Shown here: positions 43,230-51,885 of the stretch, piece after piece
Layout: each line of letters opens with the position of its first letter
Position numbering within the stretch: position 1 is the first letter of the stretch
From: Alkalicoccobacillus porphyridii
Lineage (GTDB): Bacteria; Bacillota; Bacilli; Bacillales; Bacillaceae_D
Direction of reading: 5' to 3'
NCBI RefSeq assembly: GCF_007293315.1
Contig: NZ_VLXZ01000011.1
Span: 62,001 to 126,000 of the forward strand
Length of the DNA stretch: 64,000 nucleotides
Position numbers and translations under genes: made by a program
The notes under the pieces: model-generated
The model's database searches: none
Told to the model about the DNA's origin: nothing
What the model saw: only the letters and a program-made list of their open reading frames with translations

Positions 43230-44949
43230 ATGGGGCGAGTTTTGGCAGTTATTAATGAAGTATAGACCGTCGTTATGGTTAATGGGCGGGGCCATTGTTC
43301 TTGGACTTGGAGAAACGATTCTTTCGCTTCTTGTGCCACTTCTAACCATGCAATTAGTTGATATCTTATCAGTAACTACTATATCTACAGGGTTAATTGC
43401 TTTACTTGTGGGAGTGTTTTTGGCTCAGGCTGTCATGTCTGGTTTCTCCATATATATGATGACCAGGGTTGGTCAGCATATGATTGCTAAACTTAGAGAG
43501 GACCTGTGGAAGCATGTTGTTAAGCTGCCGATTCCTTTTTTTGATAAACGTAATTCTGGAGAGACGATGAGTCGCATTACAAACGACACGAATGTGATAA
43601 AGGAATTTGTTGTTATGCAGATTATTCCCTTTTTCTCAGGGGTAATCTCAATTATTGGTTCCGTTATTCTTCTACTCATTATCGATTGGAGAATCACGTT
43701 AATGATGCTTGTCATCATTCCAGTGGCTTTTGCTATTCTTATGCCTCTTGGCCGTAAGATGTACAAAGTATCAAAAGCGACACAAGACGAAACAGCTCAA
43801 TTTCAAGGAGATCTGGGTCGTGTTTTATCAGATATCCGATTGGTAAAGTCTTCACTTGCTGAACCTAAAGAAGAAGAGCAAGGCATGCAACGAATTACCA
43901 AGCTTTTTAGGTACGGTCTAAGAGAAGCAAAAATTAATGCAGTGGTTTCCCCGCTTATGATGACGGTTAACCTTGTCATGCTTGTATTCTTAATTGGTTA
44001 TGGTGGTTTCCGTGTATCCGAGGGTACACTTAGTGCCGGATCCCTGGTCGCCATTATTTTGTATATGTTTCAAATCATTGTCCCCTTTAGTCAGATGGCG
44101 ACATTTTTTACGCAGTCTCAAAAGGCCATGGGAGCTACAGAGAGAATACGAGAGATTATGGATGAAAGAATTGAAGCCGACTTAACAAAGCCTATTGAGT
44201 TCAAAGCTAAGCAGGAAGGTCTTGTGTTTGATCGAGTAAGCTTTGGCTATTCCGAGGATAAGCGTATTTTAAATGATTTATCTTTTGAAGTGGATAAAGG
44301 CAAGGTTACAGCCTTTGTTGGACCAAGTGGGGCAGGCAAGACAACGATTTTTTCACTGATCGAACGTTTTTATAAACAAAATAGTGGGGCGATTCGTTAT
44401 GAAGGAAGCGACCTTTCAGAGTATCAGTTAAGAGAATGGCGCAGCAAGATTGCTTATGTTTCACAGGAAAGTCCAATGATGGCAGGCACCATTCGAGATA
44501 ATCTGACCTATGGGCTAGATGGTATAACAGATTCACAGATAGACCTCGCAGTGAATCAGGCGAATCTAAGGGAATTTATTGAAGGACTTCCTGATCAATA
44601 TGATACTCAGGTTGGTGAACGCGGGGTAAAAGTTTCTGGAGGTCAACGTCAGAGACTAGCCATTGCCAGAGCCATTATTCGTGATCCAGAGCTCCTGCTT
44701 TTGGATGAAGCGACCGCGCATCTAGACAGTACATCTGAAAGTCTTGTGCAGGAAGCTTTGCAAGAATTAATGAAAGGCAGAACAACGCTAGTGATTGCCC
44801 ACCGCTTATCCACCGTCCGTCATGCCGATCGTCTGATTGTACTAGAGAAGGGGCAAGCTACCGGTATTGGAACACACGAGGAATTAATTCAGACTCATGA
44901 CGTGTATCGGGAAATGGTTGAGCAGCAATTCGAACCAGTCACAAGTTAG
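43189..44949 (+). CDS. ABC multidrug exporter half-transporter (BmrA/LmrA-like)
   Basis: A 586-residue fused permease-ATPase that dimerises. Six membrane segments (about 30-320) precede the ATPase domain: Walker A GPSGAGKTT, signature VSGGQRQRLAIARAI, Walker B ELLLLDEATAHLD, and the switch His in VIAHRLSTV. The start ATG 43189 lies inside the regulator gene, with AAAGGAG 7 nt upstream. Its stop is followed after about 26 nt by array 4, with no terminator. Confidence 0.92.
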   Translation: MMKEEEQTINQRPKWGEFWQLLMKYRPSLWLMGGAIVLGLGETILSLLVPLLTMQLVDILSVTTISTGLIALLVGVFLAQAVMSGFSIYMMTRVGQHMIAKLREDLWKHVVKLPIPFFDKRNSGETMSRITNDTNVIKEFVVMQIIPFFSGVISIIGSVILLLIIDWRITLMMLVIIPVAFAILMPLGRKMYKVSKATQDETAQFQGDLGRVLSDIRLVKSSLAEPKEEEQGMQRITKLFRYGLREAKINAVVSPLMMTVNLVMLVFLIGYGGFRVSEGTLSAGSLVAIILYMFQIIVPFSQMATFFTQSQKAMGATERIREIMDERIEADLTKPIEFKAKQEGLVFDRVSFGYSEDKRILNDLSFEVDKGKVTAFVGPSGAGKTTIFSLIERFYKQNSGAIRYEGSDLSEYQLREWRSKIAYVSQESPMMAGTIRDNLTYGLDGITDSQIDLAVNQANLREFIEGLPDQYDTQVGERGVKVSGGQRQRLAIARAIIRDPELLLLDEATAHLDSTSESLVQEALQELMKGRTTLVIAHRLSTVRHADRLIVLEKGQATGIGTHEELIQTHDVYREMVEQQFEPVTS

Positions 44950-44974
44950 GATGAGGCATTGTTGGTGTGGAAGT

Positions 44975-45222
44975 TTTACCAAGGTGGAGGGGCTCAATAC
45001 CAAGAGGAACCAGCTCTTTATCAAGAGGAAAAGCTCCTATCCAAGAGAAACCTACGTTTTACTAAGAAATTCGACCTTACTACCAAGAGTCGAAGCCTAT
45101 TACAAAGAAGAACAAGCCCGTTTCCAAGAGGAACGGGCTTTTTACAAAGAGCCAAACCGACTTACCAAGATGAACAGGCTCATTACCAAGAACGTTGTCG
45201 TTTTACCAAGAGCCATACCCGT
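44975..45222 (+). repeat. Phased array 4 (12 cores, 21/21/20 rhythm)
   Basis: Cores CAAGG/CAAGA/TAAGA/AAAGA lie at intervals of 21, 21, 20, 21, 21, 20, 21, 21, 20, 21 and 20 nt. Spacers are mostly unrelated to each other, so selection or mechanism keeps only the core and its phase. It starts about 26 nt after the ABC exporter stop and reaches the stop codon of the convergent AlkX-type gene. Open frames across it (YQEE-like repeats) follow from the core and are not supported as genes. Confidence 0.88.
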
Positions 45223-46398
45223 TCACATCGAATGCTCCAATTGAACAGAATGTGCACCAATGTGCTTAGCAAGCACGGTTAATCCATGCTGAATGTTTTC
45301 TTTCCTTTTATTTGTCAATGAAAAGTCACTATCGAGCTCCAAGCGTTGCACAATCAGTGTGCCACTTTTCCGATCAAACAGGGGATCCATACGTCCAATA
45401 AGCTGATCGCCCTCCAATATTGGCATGGCATACGCACCAAACTGCCTTTTGTCCTTGGGAATATAAATTTCCCAGCGATAATAAAACGAGAATATATCCT
45501 CAAGGCGTTCCCGGCTCCACAACAAATTATCGAGCGGAGGTAGAAATCGAACACTGTTTGTTTCGGGTGCTGTGATTTCAGCCATGATACGATTAGCGTC
45601 TTCTTTTAGCACAGCATATGGTCGGGCGACTCCTTCAATTTCAACCGGAACGATAACCTCTTCATGCATCATCTCCCCATGAAGTCTGCGTCTGTCTGCT
45701 GCTTTTATTTTTTGCCAGCCGTACCGAGCATCGGTGGCTGAAAACAAGCGGTAGGCACGATAGTATTTTTCAAGAAGTCGTCGGCTTGCTTCTGATGGAG
45801 TGATCTTTGATGCATGTTCTAATAGCTGCTCTGGTATCACTTGTTCAGTTAAATGGAAAAATCGAGTCGCGCCGTCGCGTCTGACAACTTGAATATCACC
45901 TGTTCGATGTAATAAGGAGAGCACATATGAGGTTTCTTTGGTTGTCGCTTTATCCAAATCCCAGCCGCCAATGACTTTTCCAGAAGAAGTGAAATCCCTT
46001 GAGCTAAGTGGGCCATTTTCTTGAAAGAGGTCATTCATTAGCTTCACCGTTGAAGAGTATTGCTCGAGCTCAGCTTTAAAGGCCTGCTGGCGGTATCGTC
46101 TGACGAATTCAAATAGAGGGTAGTCCTCTATGGGTATAATACATGCTTCATTGGCCCAATATTCAAAGGCTTGACCTTTTTCTAGCAATTGACTGAAGCT
46201 CGGTATTTGATAGCTCTGTACGCGATTCATTAACACAAGATGATGATTGCGCTCAATTGTTGCTACAGGATCTAATTGAACAGCCTCAAGCTGTCTCCAC
46301 ATTGTTTCCGTGGTTACTTCTAATTGTGGGTAAAATCCAAGAGCCTTTAACAGAAATCGCTTGGCTGTTTGTTTGCTGATGCGAAGTGGTTCACTCAT
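45223..46398 (-). CDS. Winged-helix DNA-glycosylase-like protein, AlkZ/YcaQ (HTH_42) family
   Basis: A 391-residue protein of the AlkZ-like superfamily, which unhooks interstrand crosslinks or removes bulky alkyl adducts from DNA. The catalytic-region motif is Q41-L42-D43 in LEAVQLDPVATIERNHHLVL. This Q-x-D form is that of the AlkX/YcaQ branch rather than the Q-x-Q of AlkZ. YEYWANEACIIPIEDYPLF-type and FLPPLDNLLWSRERLEDIF segments are family hallmarks. It may protect against alkylating toxins. AAGGAGG precedes ATG 46398. Confidence 0.87.
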   Translation of the reverse strand: MSEPLRISKQTAKRFLLKALGFYPQLEVTTETMWRQLEAVQLDPVATIERNHHLVLMNRVQSYQIPSFSQLLEKGQAFEYWANEACIIPIEDYPLFEFVRRYRQQAFKAELEQYSSTVKLMNDLFQENGPLSSRDFTSSGKVIGGWDLDKATTKETSYVLSLLHRTGDIQVVRRDGATRFFHLTEQVIPEQLLEHASKITPSEASRRLLEKYYRAYRLFSATDARYGWQKIKAADRRRLHGEMMHEEVIVPVEIEGVARPYAVLKEDANRIMAEITAPETNSVRFLPPLDNLLWSRERLEDIFSFYYRWEIYIPKDKRQFGAYAMPILEGDQLIGRMDPLFDRKSGTLIVQRLELDSDFSLTNKRKENIQHGLTVLAKHIGAHSVQLEHSM

Positions 46399-46410
46399 GC
46401 TTGTACCTCC

Positions 46411-47280
46411 TTACGTTTTACCGACTAAGCTAATTAACTGGTGATCCAATGTAAAATGGGCTTTTTTGTACATAAACAAAGCGTCCTCTGAGTCAGCTGA
46501 AACACATAAAGAGATATTTTGTATGGCTGAAAAAGAAAACAAAAATGTTGTTGCTTCATGAAGGAGAAGGGTTCCAATGCCTTGTCCACGATACTCTGGT
46601 TTTACAGCGATATAATGAATGTCACTCTCTTCAAATTTTGGATCTGCCTCCACATATACATAGCCTTTAACGACATCGTTTTCTTTATATAGAAAAAGCT
46701 TGTTATTAGAGTCGAGAGATGAAACCATATCTTCTACCGAGAGATAGGTGTCGGGAAAATGTTCATTGTGCAACGCCGCAATAGCATCAGTGTCTTTTTC
46801 ATGAAAAGGTACTATTGTATGAAGCTTGGTTAATGGCTGATGCGATGAACGTTCAATTGAAAGAACATAGTGCTCCCCGTTAGGACGCGCACCAATTGCG
46901 TTAGCAAATTCAATAACAGCGTAGTTATGTACATTTGGAAATAAATAATATCTTAAAATAGAACATGGTGTGTTCTTCCACCAAGTATGCCAAAGCTTTA
47001 AAGCCGCTTCCTCATTATCTGGATTTTTTAAAAATGGTCCCCATACTTCAACAGTTGCTTCCACTTCATCTACATCGAAAGCAATGAGGGCCACAAGCTC
47101 CTCGCCTTCATAAGCTCCAATAACAGATTGATTAAGAGAAAAATCAGAAAAATCATGTTTGAGCGTATCTGTAATCTCTTCAAGATCTGTACCGACATAA
47201 CCAATATGGTGATCTGCGTTTACATTAAGCTCATGAATAAAGGAAGCAATATCTTCTGCATTATGTAAAGGTTTAATCAT
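46411..47280 (-). CDS. GNAT-family N-acetyltransferase (two-domain)
   Basis: A 289-residue protein. The C-terminal GNAT domain has the acetyl-CoA loop IAVKPEYRGQGIGTLLLHEA (about 219-238); the N-terminal half is a degenerate GNAT-like fold. The acceptor is unknown. It lies 12 nt upstream of the AlkX-type gene, so they are probably one transcript. Confidence 0.83.
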   Translation of the reverse strand: MIKPLHNAEDIASFIHELNVNADHHIGYVGTDLEEITDTLKHDFSDFSLNQSVIGAYEGEELVALIAFDVDEVEATVEVWGPFLKNPDNEEAALKLWHTWWKNTPCSILRYYLFPNVHNYAVIEFANAIGARPNGEHYVLSIERSSHQPLTKLHTIVPFHEKDTDAIAALHNEHFPDTYLSVEDMVSSLDSNNKLFLYKENDVVKGYVYVEADPKFEESDIHYIAVKPEYRGQGIGTLLLHEATTFLFSFSAIQNISLCVSADSEDALFMYKKAHFTLDHQLISLVGKT

Positions 47281-47381
47281 TGTAAACTCACTCCTTTTTT
47301 ACTAATTTTATCATAGAATGATAGCTAGTTCTTGTAAAAGAGGATAGACTGACCTTTACATCCTTAAATGAGCTTATGTGC

Positions 47382-47507
47382 ACCGCTACAGGAGAAACCT
47401 ACGCTTTTCAAGGGAACGGCCTCAGCCCTTAAAGTGGAAGGGCGCCACTTCAATGTCGGTCTGCCTCGTTCTGTTACGCAGGAGTCTTCGGTTTCTCCTT
47501 TCGCTCA
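47382..47507 (+). repeat. Inner hairpin element, solo copy D
   Basis: CCGCTACAGGAGAAACC ... GGTTTCTCCTTTCGCT with internal GGGAACGGCCTCAGCCC and CCTCGTTCTGTTACGCAGG matches the inner element of copies A and B. The outer arms are absent, although AAATGAGCT upstream resembles its left context in A. This shows the inner element spreads independently. The rest of 47281-47624 shows nothing else. Confidence 0.75.
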
Positions 47508-47624
47508 TATTTCCGATTAGACCAACATTTCTGTAAAGAAAATGAGGTATTTTAAAAAATTTCAATATCATACAAAGCTTCTTTTTCTAAGGCCTCTACA
47601 TTATTCAAGGTTGGTCTTTCCCGG

Positions 47625-48995
47625 TCACTTCATCTCTGAACGCATGGCATCTGCAAGAAATTCAACATCTGTTCCAATAATAACTTGAAGATCCTTGGTG
47701 CTGATTTTCTGGACGCCCTTGGCACCGAGAGTTTTTAACTTCTCTTCGTCTACCTTTGTGACATCATGGATTTCTAATCTTAATCGGGTGACACAGTTGT
47801 TTAAGGATTGAATATTTTCTTTTCCTCCTAAGGCAGCTAAATATAAGGGAGCCATTTCTTCATATTTTTTTGAACCACTGGAGGTCGTGTGGACTGATTC
47901 GGGAGCTGGTTCATCCTCCCGCCCAGGAGTTTTAATATCAAATTTAATAATTAGGAAGTAAAACAATAGAAAATATATCAAACTATAACCCGCACCAACT
48001 ACGAGTAAGAGTTGTGGCCTTGTTGCAATACCCATATTTAAAACGTAATCAATGGCGCCTGCTGAAAAAGTAAAGCCATGCAAGATACCTAGCTCACTCA
48101 CAATCATCATGGATGAGGCAGTCAAAATCGCATGGACAACGAACAAAACAGGAGCAAGAAACATGAATGTAAACTCAAGCGGCTCTGTAATTCCGGTAAT
48201 AAAAGAGGTCAGAGCTAACCCGCCTAAAATACCTGCTATGGACGCACGACGCTCTGGTTTTGCCGCAAGAATCATCGCTAAGCAAGCTGCAGGCAAGCCG
48301 AACATCATGATAGGGAAAAATCCAGCCATAAAACCACCGGCAGTTGGATCACCAGCAAAGAAACGTGTTAAATCTCCCGTACTGCCTTCATATTCACCAA
48401 ACACAAACCAAACCATACTGTTAAGTACGTGATGGAGACCAAGGGGGAGTAGCAGTCGGTTTAATAAGCCAAATGCCCCAAGGCCTAAAGTGCCTGCGCC
48501 GACAATCCATTGACTAACCACATCAATGCCTTCTTGTACAAAGGTCCAAACAACCCCAAATAGTCCAGCCAATAGAAACATCGTAAGCGCAGTTACGATT
48601 GGAATCAATCGTTTACCACTAAAGAAGCCAAGCCAGTTTGGGAGCTGAATTTGATAAAAGCGGTTATAGAGTAACCCAGCAACCACACCTGAAAGAATCC
48701 CACCTAATATGGACATATCTAATTGATCGTTTATAGCCTTTGTTCCATTGTCCAATACAAAAAAAGCAATCGCACCTGAGAGGGCAGCAGCCCCATGCCC
48801 ATCTCTTGAGAAGCCTATCGCTACCCCAATCGCAAAAATTAAGGCTAGGTTATCAAAAACGGCTGCTCCCGCTGCTTCCATGAATGCAATATTTAATAAA
48901 TCCTCCTGACCTAACCGAAACAAAAGCCCCGCTGCTGGTAGAACGGCAATCGGGAGCATTAACGCCCGCCCAATTCGTTGCAAAAAACCTAACAT
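47625..48995 (-). CDS. nagP: PTS transporter subunit IICB, N-acetylglucosamine type (NagP-like)
   Basis: Membrane sugar phosphotransferase, 456 aa. The EIIC domain starts MLGFLQRIGRALMLPIAVLPAAGLL, with GITEPLEFTFMFLAPVLF as the conserved active-site region. The C-terminal EIIB domain carries the phosphorylated Cys in NNCVTRLRLEI. There is no IIA domain, so it needs a glucose-type IIA from elsewhere, as B. subtilis NagP does. I choose ATG 48995 after GGGAGGAAAG; a longer frame runs into the upstream gene. GlcNAc is the likely substrate, though glucose or maltose types are not excluded. Confidence 0.88.
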   Translation of the reverse strand: MLGFLQRIGRALMLPIAVLPAAGLLFRLGQEDLLNIAFMEAAGAAVFDNLALIFAIGVAIGFSRDGHGAAALSGAIAFFVLDNGTKAINDQLDMSILGGILSGVVAGLLYNRFYQIQLPNWLGFFSGKRLIPIVTALTMFLLAGLFGVVWTFVQEGIDVVSQWIVGAGTLGLGAFGLLNRLLLPLGLHHVLNSMVWFVFGEYEGSTGDLTRFFAGDPTAGGFMAGFFPIMMFGLPAACLAMILAAKPERRASIAGILGGLALTSFITGITEPLEFTFMFLAPVLFVVHAILTASSMMIVSELGILHGFTFSAGAIDYVLNMGIATRPQLLLVVGAGYSLIYFLLFYFLIIKFDIKTPGREDEPAPESVHTTSSGSKKYEEMAPLYLAALGGKENIQSLNNCVTRLRLEIHDVTKVDEEKLKTLGAKGVQKISTKDLQVIIGTDVEFLADAMRSEMK

Positions 48996-49043
48996 TTCGC
49001 TTTCCTCCCATATTCTTAATACATGATGTATATAAACATAACA

Positions 49044-49086
49044 AAAAACGATGAGCTCAGCATGCAGCGAATGGCTCATCGTTTTT
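49044..49086. terminator. Terminator between YedE-type and nagP genes
   Basis: AAAAACGATGAGC (49044-49056) pairs with GCTCATCGTTTTT (49074-49086). It ends the YedE-type transcript on the - strand and separates it from nagP. Confidence 0.8.
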
Positions 49087-49099
49087 GTCATTTTTATTT

Positions 49100-50356
49100 T
49101 TAGCAGACGGAGTCTTTGGGCGTGGGGTTCGTTAGCCCAAATAGCGGTCTGATAAAGAGCGCGAGGCCTGTGCCGAGAATGGCCATGACCGCCCATACCC
49201 AACCATGCAGACTGAAGGAAGCAATTCCTCCAAAGTACGCACCAATATTACAACCGTAGGCTAGTCGTGCACCATAACCCATTAGCAGTCCACCAATAAT
49301 AGACGCTCCGGCTACGCCAGGTTTCACTCGTTTAGGGTTAAATGTCCCCTGCAGGGCAGCTGAGACAAATGCTCCAAGAATAATTCCAAAGTTTAAGACA
49401 CTGGTTGTATCGAGTAAGACGGAATCAGTTAATGCTGCAGCATTCTCCCCAGTGAAATAATCCCAGGATGCTACGTCCACACCAATAAAGTTGAGAAATT
49501 TACCTCCCCATAATGCAAACGCAGATGTGATCCCCCAAGGAGTTCCGCGAATGGCAAGCACGAGAGCGTTTAAGAGTGCTAACACAATGGCAGCTGAAAA
49601 CAACGGCCATGATCCGCGCAAAATTTTCTTGAAACCACTTGTTGTTGTTAGTGGCTTCATCATCGGAGGATTTTTCCATCTTGCAAATAAGACGGTTCCG
49701 AAGTAGATGGCTGCAAATAAAGCCATTTGTATCGCCCAGCCCCCAAAAAAGCCAAATCCAGTACTCTCAGCTAATGAAAATGGCTCCATTTGCGGCGTGC
49801 CTTGCCAAAATGCTAGATGATAAGCGCCTGCTACCGAACCAATAATAAAGAATAGGAGTGTGAGAACCATAGAAGAAGACCCTCCACCTACGGAATAAAG
49901 CGTTCCGGATGCACAGCCGCTCCCTAGCTGCATGCCAATTCCAAACATAAAGGCTCCTACTAATACACTAATCCCAACAGGAGAAACAAAGCCAGTGGGT
50001 TCTGTCCCTGTAAAACTAAACCCTGTTGCAAAGATGATAGCAAATAAGGTTGTCGCTGCTGCAAGCATCAGCATATGTGCCTGTAGTCCTTGGACGTTAC
50101 CAACAGAGACTAATCTGCGAAAGGCAGAGGTAAAACCAAAACGTGCATATAATAAAGCCATGCCTAAGGCTAAACCAATCAAAAATAGAATACCCTGAAC
50201 CCAATCAGCAACAATAACCGTTGCCGTGAATAGGGCGATAATACCTAAGAGCCCAACGAAGACGTATGGCTTTTGTATAGGTTGAATAGGACCCTTTACT
50301 GTTGTAGATCGCTGGTTCCATTCAGTTGAAACCGTAGAAGTTGAAGTCTGAGCCAT
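49100..50356 (-). CDS. YeeE/YedE-family sulfur-compound transporter (TsuA-like)
   Basis: A 418-residue membrane protein with about 10-12 helices. It is a fusion of two YeeE-type halves with the conserved Cys motifs GSGCASGTLYSVGGGSSSM and YGCNIGAYFGGIASFSLHGW. In TsuA these Cys residues relay thiosulfate through the membrane. I choose ATG 50356 (Met-Ala-Gln) after GGGAGG; the longer frame has no better site. No tusA/sirA gene is adjacent, so the role in sulfur uptake is inferred from family only. Confidence 0.85.
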   Translation of the reverse strand: MAQTSTSTVSTEWNQRSTTVKGPIQPIQKPYVFVGLLGIIALFTATVIVADWVQGILFLIGLALGMALLYARFGFTSAFRRLVSVGNVQGLQAHMLMLAAATTLFAIIFATGFSFTGTEPTGFVSPVGISVLVGAFMFGIGMQLGSGCASGTLYSVGGGSSSMVLTLLFFIIGSVAGAYHLAFWQGTPQMEPFSLAESTGFGFFGGWAIQMALFAAIYFGTVLFARWKNPPMMKPLTTTSGFKKILRGSWPLFSAAIVLALLNALVLAIRGTPWGITSAFALWGGKFLNFIGVDVASWDYFTGENAAALTDSVLLDTTSVLNFGIILGAFVSAALQGTFNPKRVKPGVAGASIIGGLLMGYGARLAYGCNIGAYFGGIASFSLHGWVWAVMAILGTGLALFIRPLFGLTNPTPKDSVC

Positions 50357-50545
50357 AGAATAAGTCCTCCCATCACGTAATAAATTGTGCAAGGATTACT
50401 ATATACCCTAGTAAAAGTAATGTAAACTCATAAGGTTTGTGAGAATTAGTTAGAATATATATGTGCTTGGGACAATCGTTATGCTATGTCATTCTGGTTT
50501 GAGAGACCTGAGTAAAGCTGAGTTTCGTTTCTTACTATAAAAAAT

Positions 50546-50577
50546 AGTGGGTAAGGTCATTAATGACCTTACCCACT
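50546..50577. terminator. Perfect 32-nt palindrome terminator
   Basis: AGTGGGTAAGGTCATT is followed directly by its reverse complement. On the - strand it is followed by ATTTTTTATAG, so it terminates the DUF4870 gene. Confidence 0.8.
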
Positions 50578-50600
50578 ACTCTTAAGTCTCTATGCCGTGG

Positions 50601-50918
50601 CTATTTAATAATCTTCGTTTCACCAATAAATGGAAGAGGGTTCGTCTCACCTCTCAAAACGTTCAACAGTCCGATAATAAAGCATGCGATCAGCGCCAAC
50701 ATCCAAACCGTACTAAATAATCCGCTCAAGAAGCCTGGTAGAATGGAGGCTACAACTAATCCCGCAGCCCAGATGATAGTAACTAAAATCCCCTGATTTG
50801 CATGGTATCGCGCAAAGGCAGAGTCTTTAGCTACAAATAAAGGAATCAAAAATAATATAGGAATGTAGGCAACAATGGCTAACAGCTTGTTCTGTTGTGC
50901 ATCTGTTTGATAACTCAT
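50601..50918 (-). CDS. DUF4870 (Tic20-like) small membrane protein
   Basis: A 105-residue protein with three membrane segments. The pattern is YIPILFLIPLFVAKDSAFARYHANQGILV, with the conserved HANQG/HxxQ motif of DUF4870, then GLLNVLRGETNPLPFIG. The role is unknown. It is a single gene with AAAGGAGG before ATG 50918 and its own terminator. Confidence 0.82.
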   Translation of the reverse strand: MSYQTDAQQNKLLAIVAYIPILFLIPLFVAKDSAFARYHANQGILVTIIWAAGLVVASILPGFLSGLFSTVWMLALIACFIIGLLNVLRGETNPLPFIGETKIIK

Positions 50919-51049
50919 AAGAATCCTCCTTTAAATGTGTGATCTACTATTTATCTACAGATCAACGCATCAAAAAGTTTCGGAATCAGCCGAAATCAGC
51001 TATAAATAAGCAATTGGTTGGACTTATTTCCTTTTATTACCTTGAGGTG

Positions 51050-51718
51050 TTACATTCCTGATGCATGAGGTGCAGCTTTAGCCTTCTCATCTCTAGCCTG
51101 TTGCTTAGCTACAGCCAACTGAATAATGCCATATGAAATTCTCATGATCAGATAGGCCGGAATACTAGCACCAAAAAAGACAACCGTCGCTGGAAATGAA
51201 AGCATAGCATAGGCAGATGTTCCGAGCGCCACCACCATTAATATAGAAAGAATTGGATTAACAGCCATTAAGAAAAAGGCTGTTTTTATCACTTGTAGAC
51301 GCTTTAAGTCGTAGTGTACATATACTGGAAAGATAAATAATGTTCCTAAGGCAACCACTAAAGTAACAAAGAGCACAGGATAATAAAAATAAGCTACGAT
51401 GCCCTCTCCAGCAAAGGTGATAAGAAATTGTAAATCAACATATAGAATCAAACCAATGACGGTAATCAATAAACCAATTAAGTTTCCGGAAATAAAATCC
51501 TTTTTAAAATAGGAAAGGAACGTTTTGAAAACGGGAAGATCTGTCTCACCCAAGATCCATTTACGAATGACAGCAAACATAGCGAAGGTCGCCGGAAAAA
51601 TAGTGAAGATCACAAGACCAGCTATCGTAAAGCCTAGCCATAACAAATTAATATAAGCTAATCGTGTAATCCATTCAGCAATTTTCTGCAACCCACCCAT
51701 TGGTCCACGCATATCCAT
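51050..51718 (-). CDS. YesL-family (DUF624) membrane protein, second copy
   Basis: A 222-residue protein with about five helices and the DUF624 pattern INLLWLGFTIAGLVIFTIFPATFAMFAVIRKW, including the FPAT motif. It is diverged from the copy at 28577-29212. It stands alone, divergent from a ROK sugar kinase and not next to a sugar ABC transporter, unlike most DUF624 genes. The function is unknown. Confidence 0.83.
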   Translation of the reverse strand: MDMRGPMGGLQKIAEWITRLAYINLLWLGFTIAGLVIFTIFPATFAMFAVIRKWILGETDLPVFKTFLSYFKKDFISGNLIGLLITVIGLILYVDLQFLITFAGEGIVAYFYYPVLFVTLVVALGTLFIFPVYVHYDLKRLQVIKTAFFLMAVNPILSILMVVALGTSAYAMLSFPATVVFFGASIPAYLIMRISYGIIQLAVAKQQARDEKAKAAPHASGM

Positions 51719-51885
51719 TGATAATCGGCCTCCATTTTAAAGTTAAGGTTGTATACGATTTCAAAAATGCTTTACAAGCTCGTCACAAAACAAATACAAT
51801 TAAATCATTATGTTACTTTATTAACTATACCATGTTTGATCGTTTTAGTGAACGCTTACATTGATGGAGAGATAAGGAGAGAGCT

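Noticed and set aside
44897-45282. Open frames with YQEE-like repeats on + across array 4
   Set aside because: They start inside the ABC exporter gene or without a ribosome site, and run antisense into the AlkX-type gene. Periodicity of 20-21 nt does not preserve a reading frame.
48996-49202. 69-codon N-terminal extension of the PTS gene overlapping the YedE-type gene
   Set aside because: It runs through a terminator hairpin and the upstream gene; ATG 48995 has a strong ribosome site and the normal family start.
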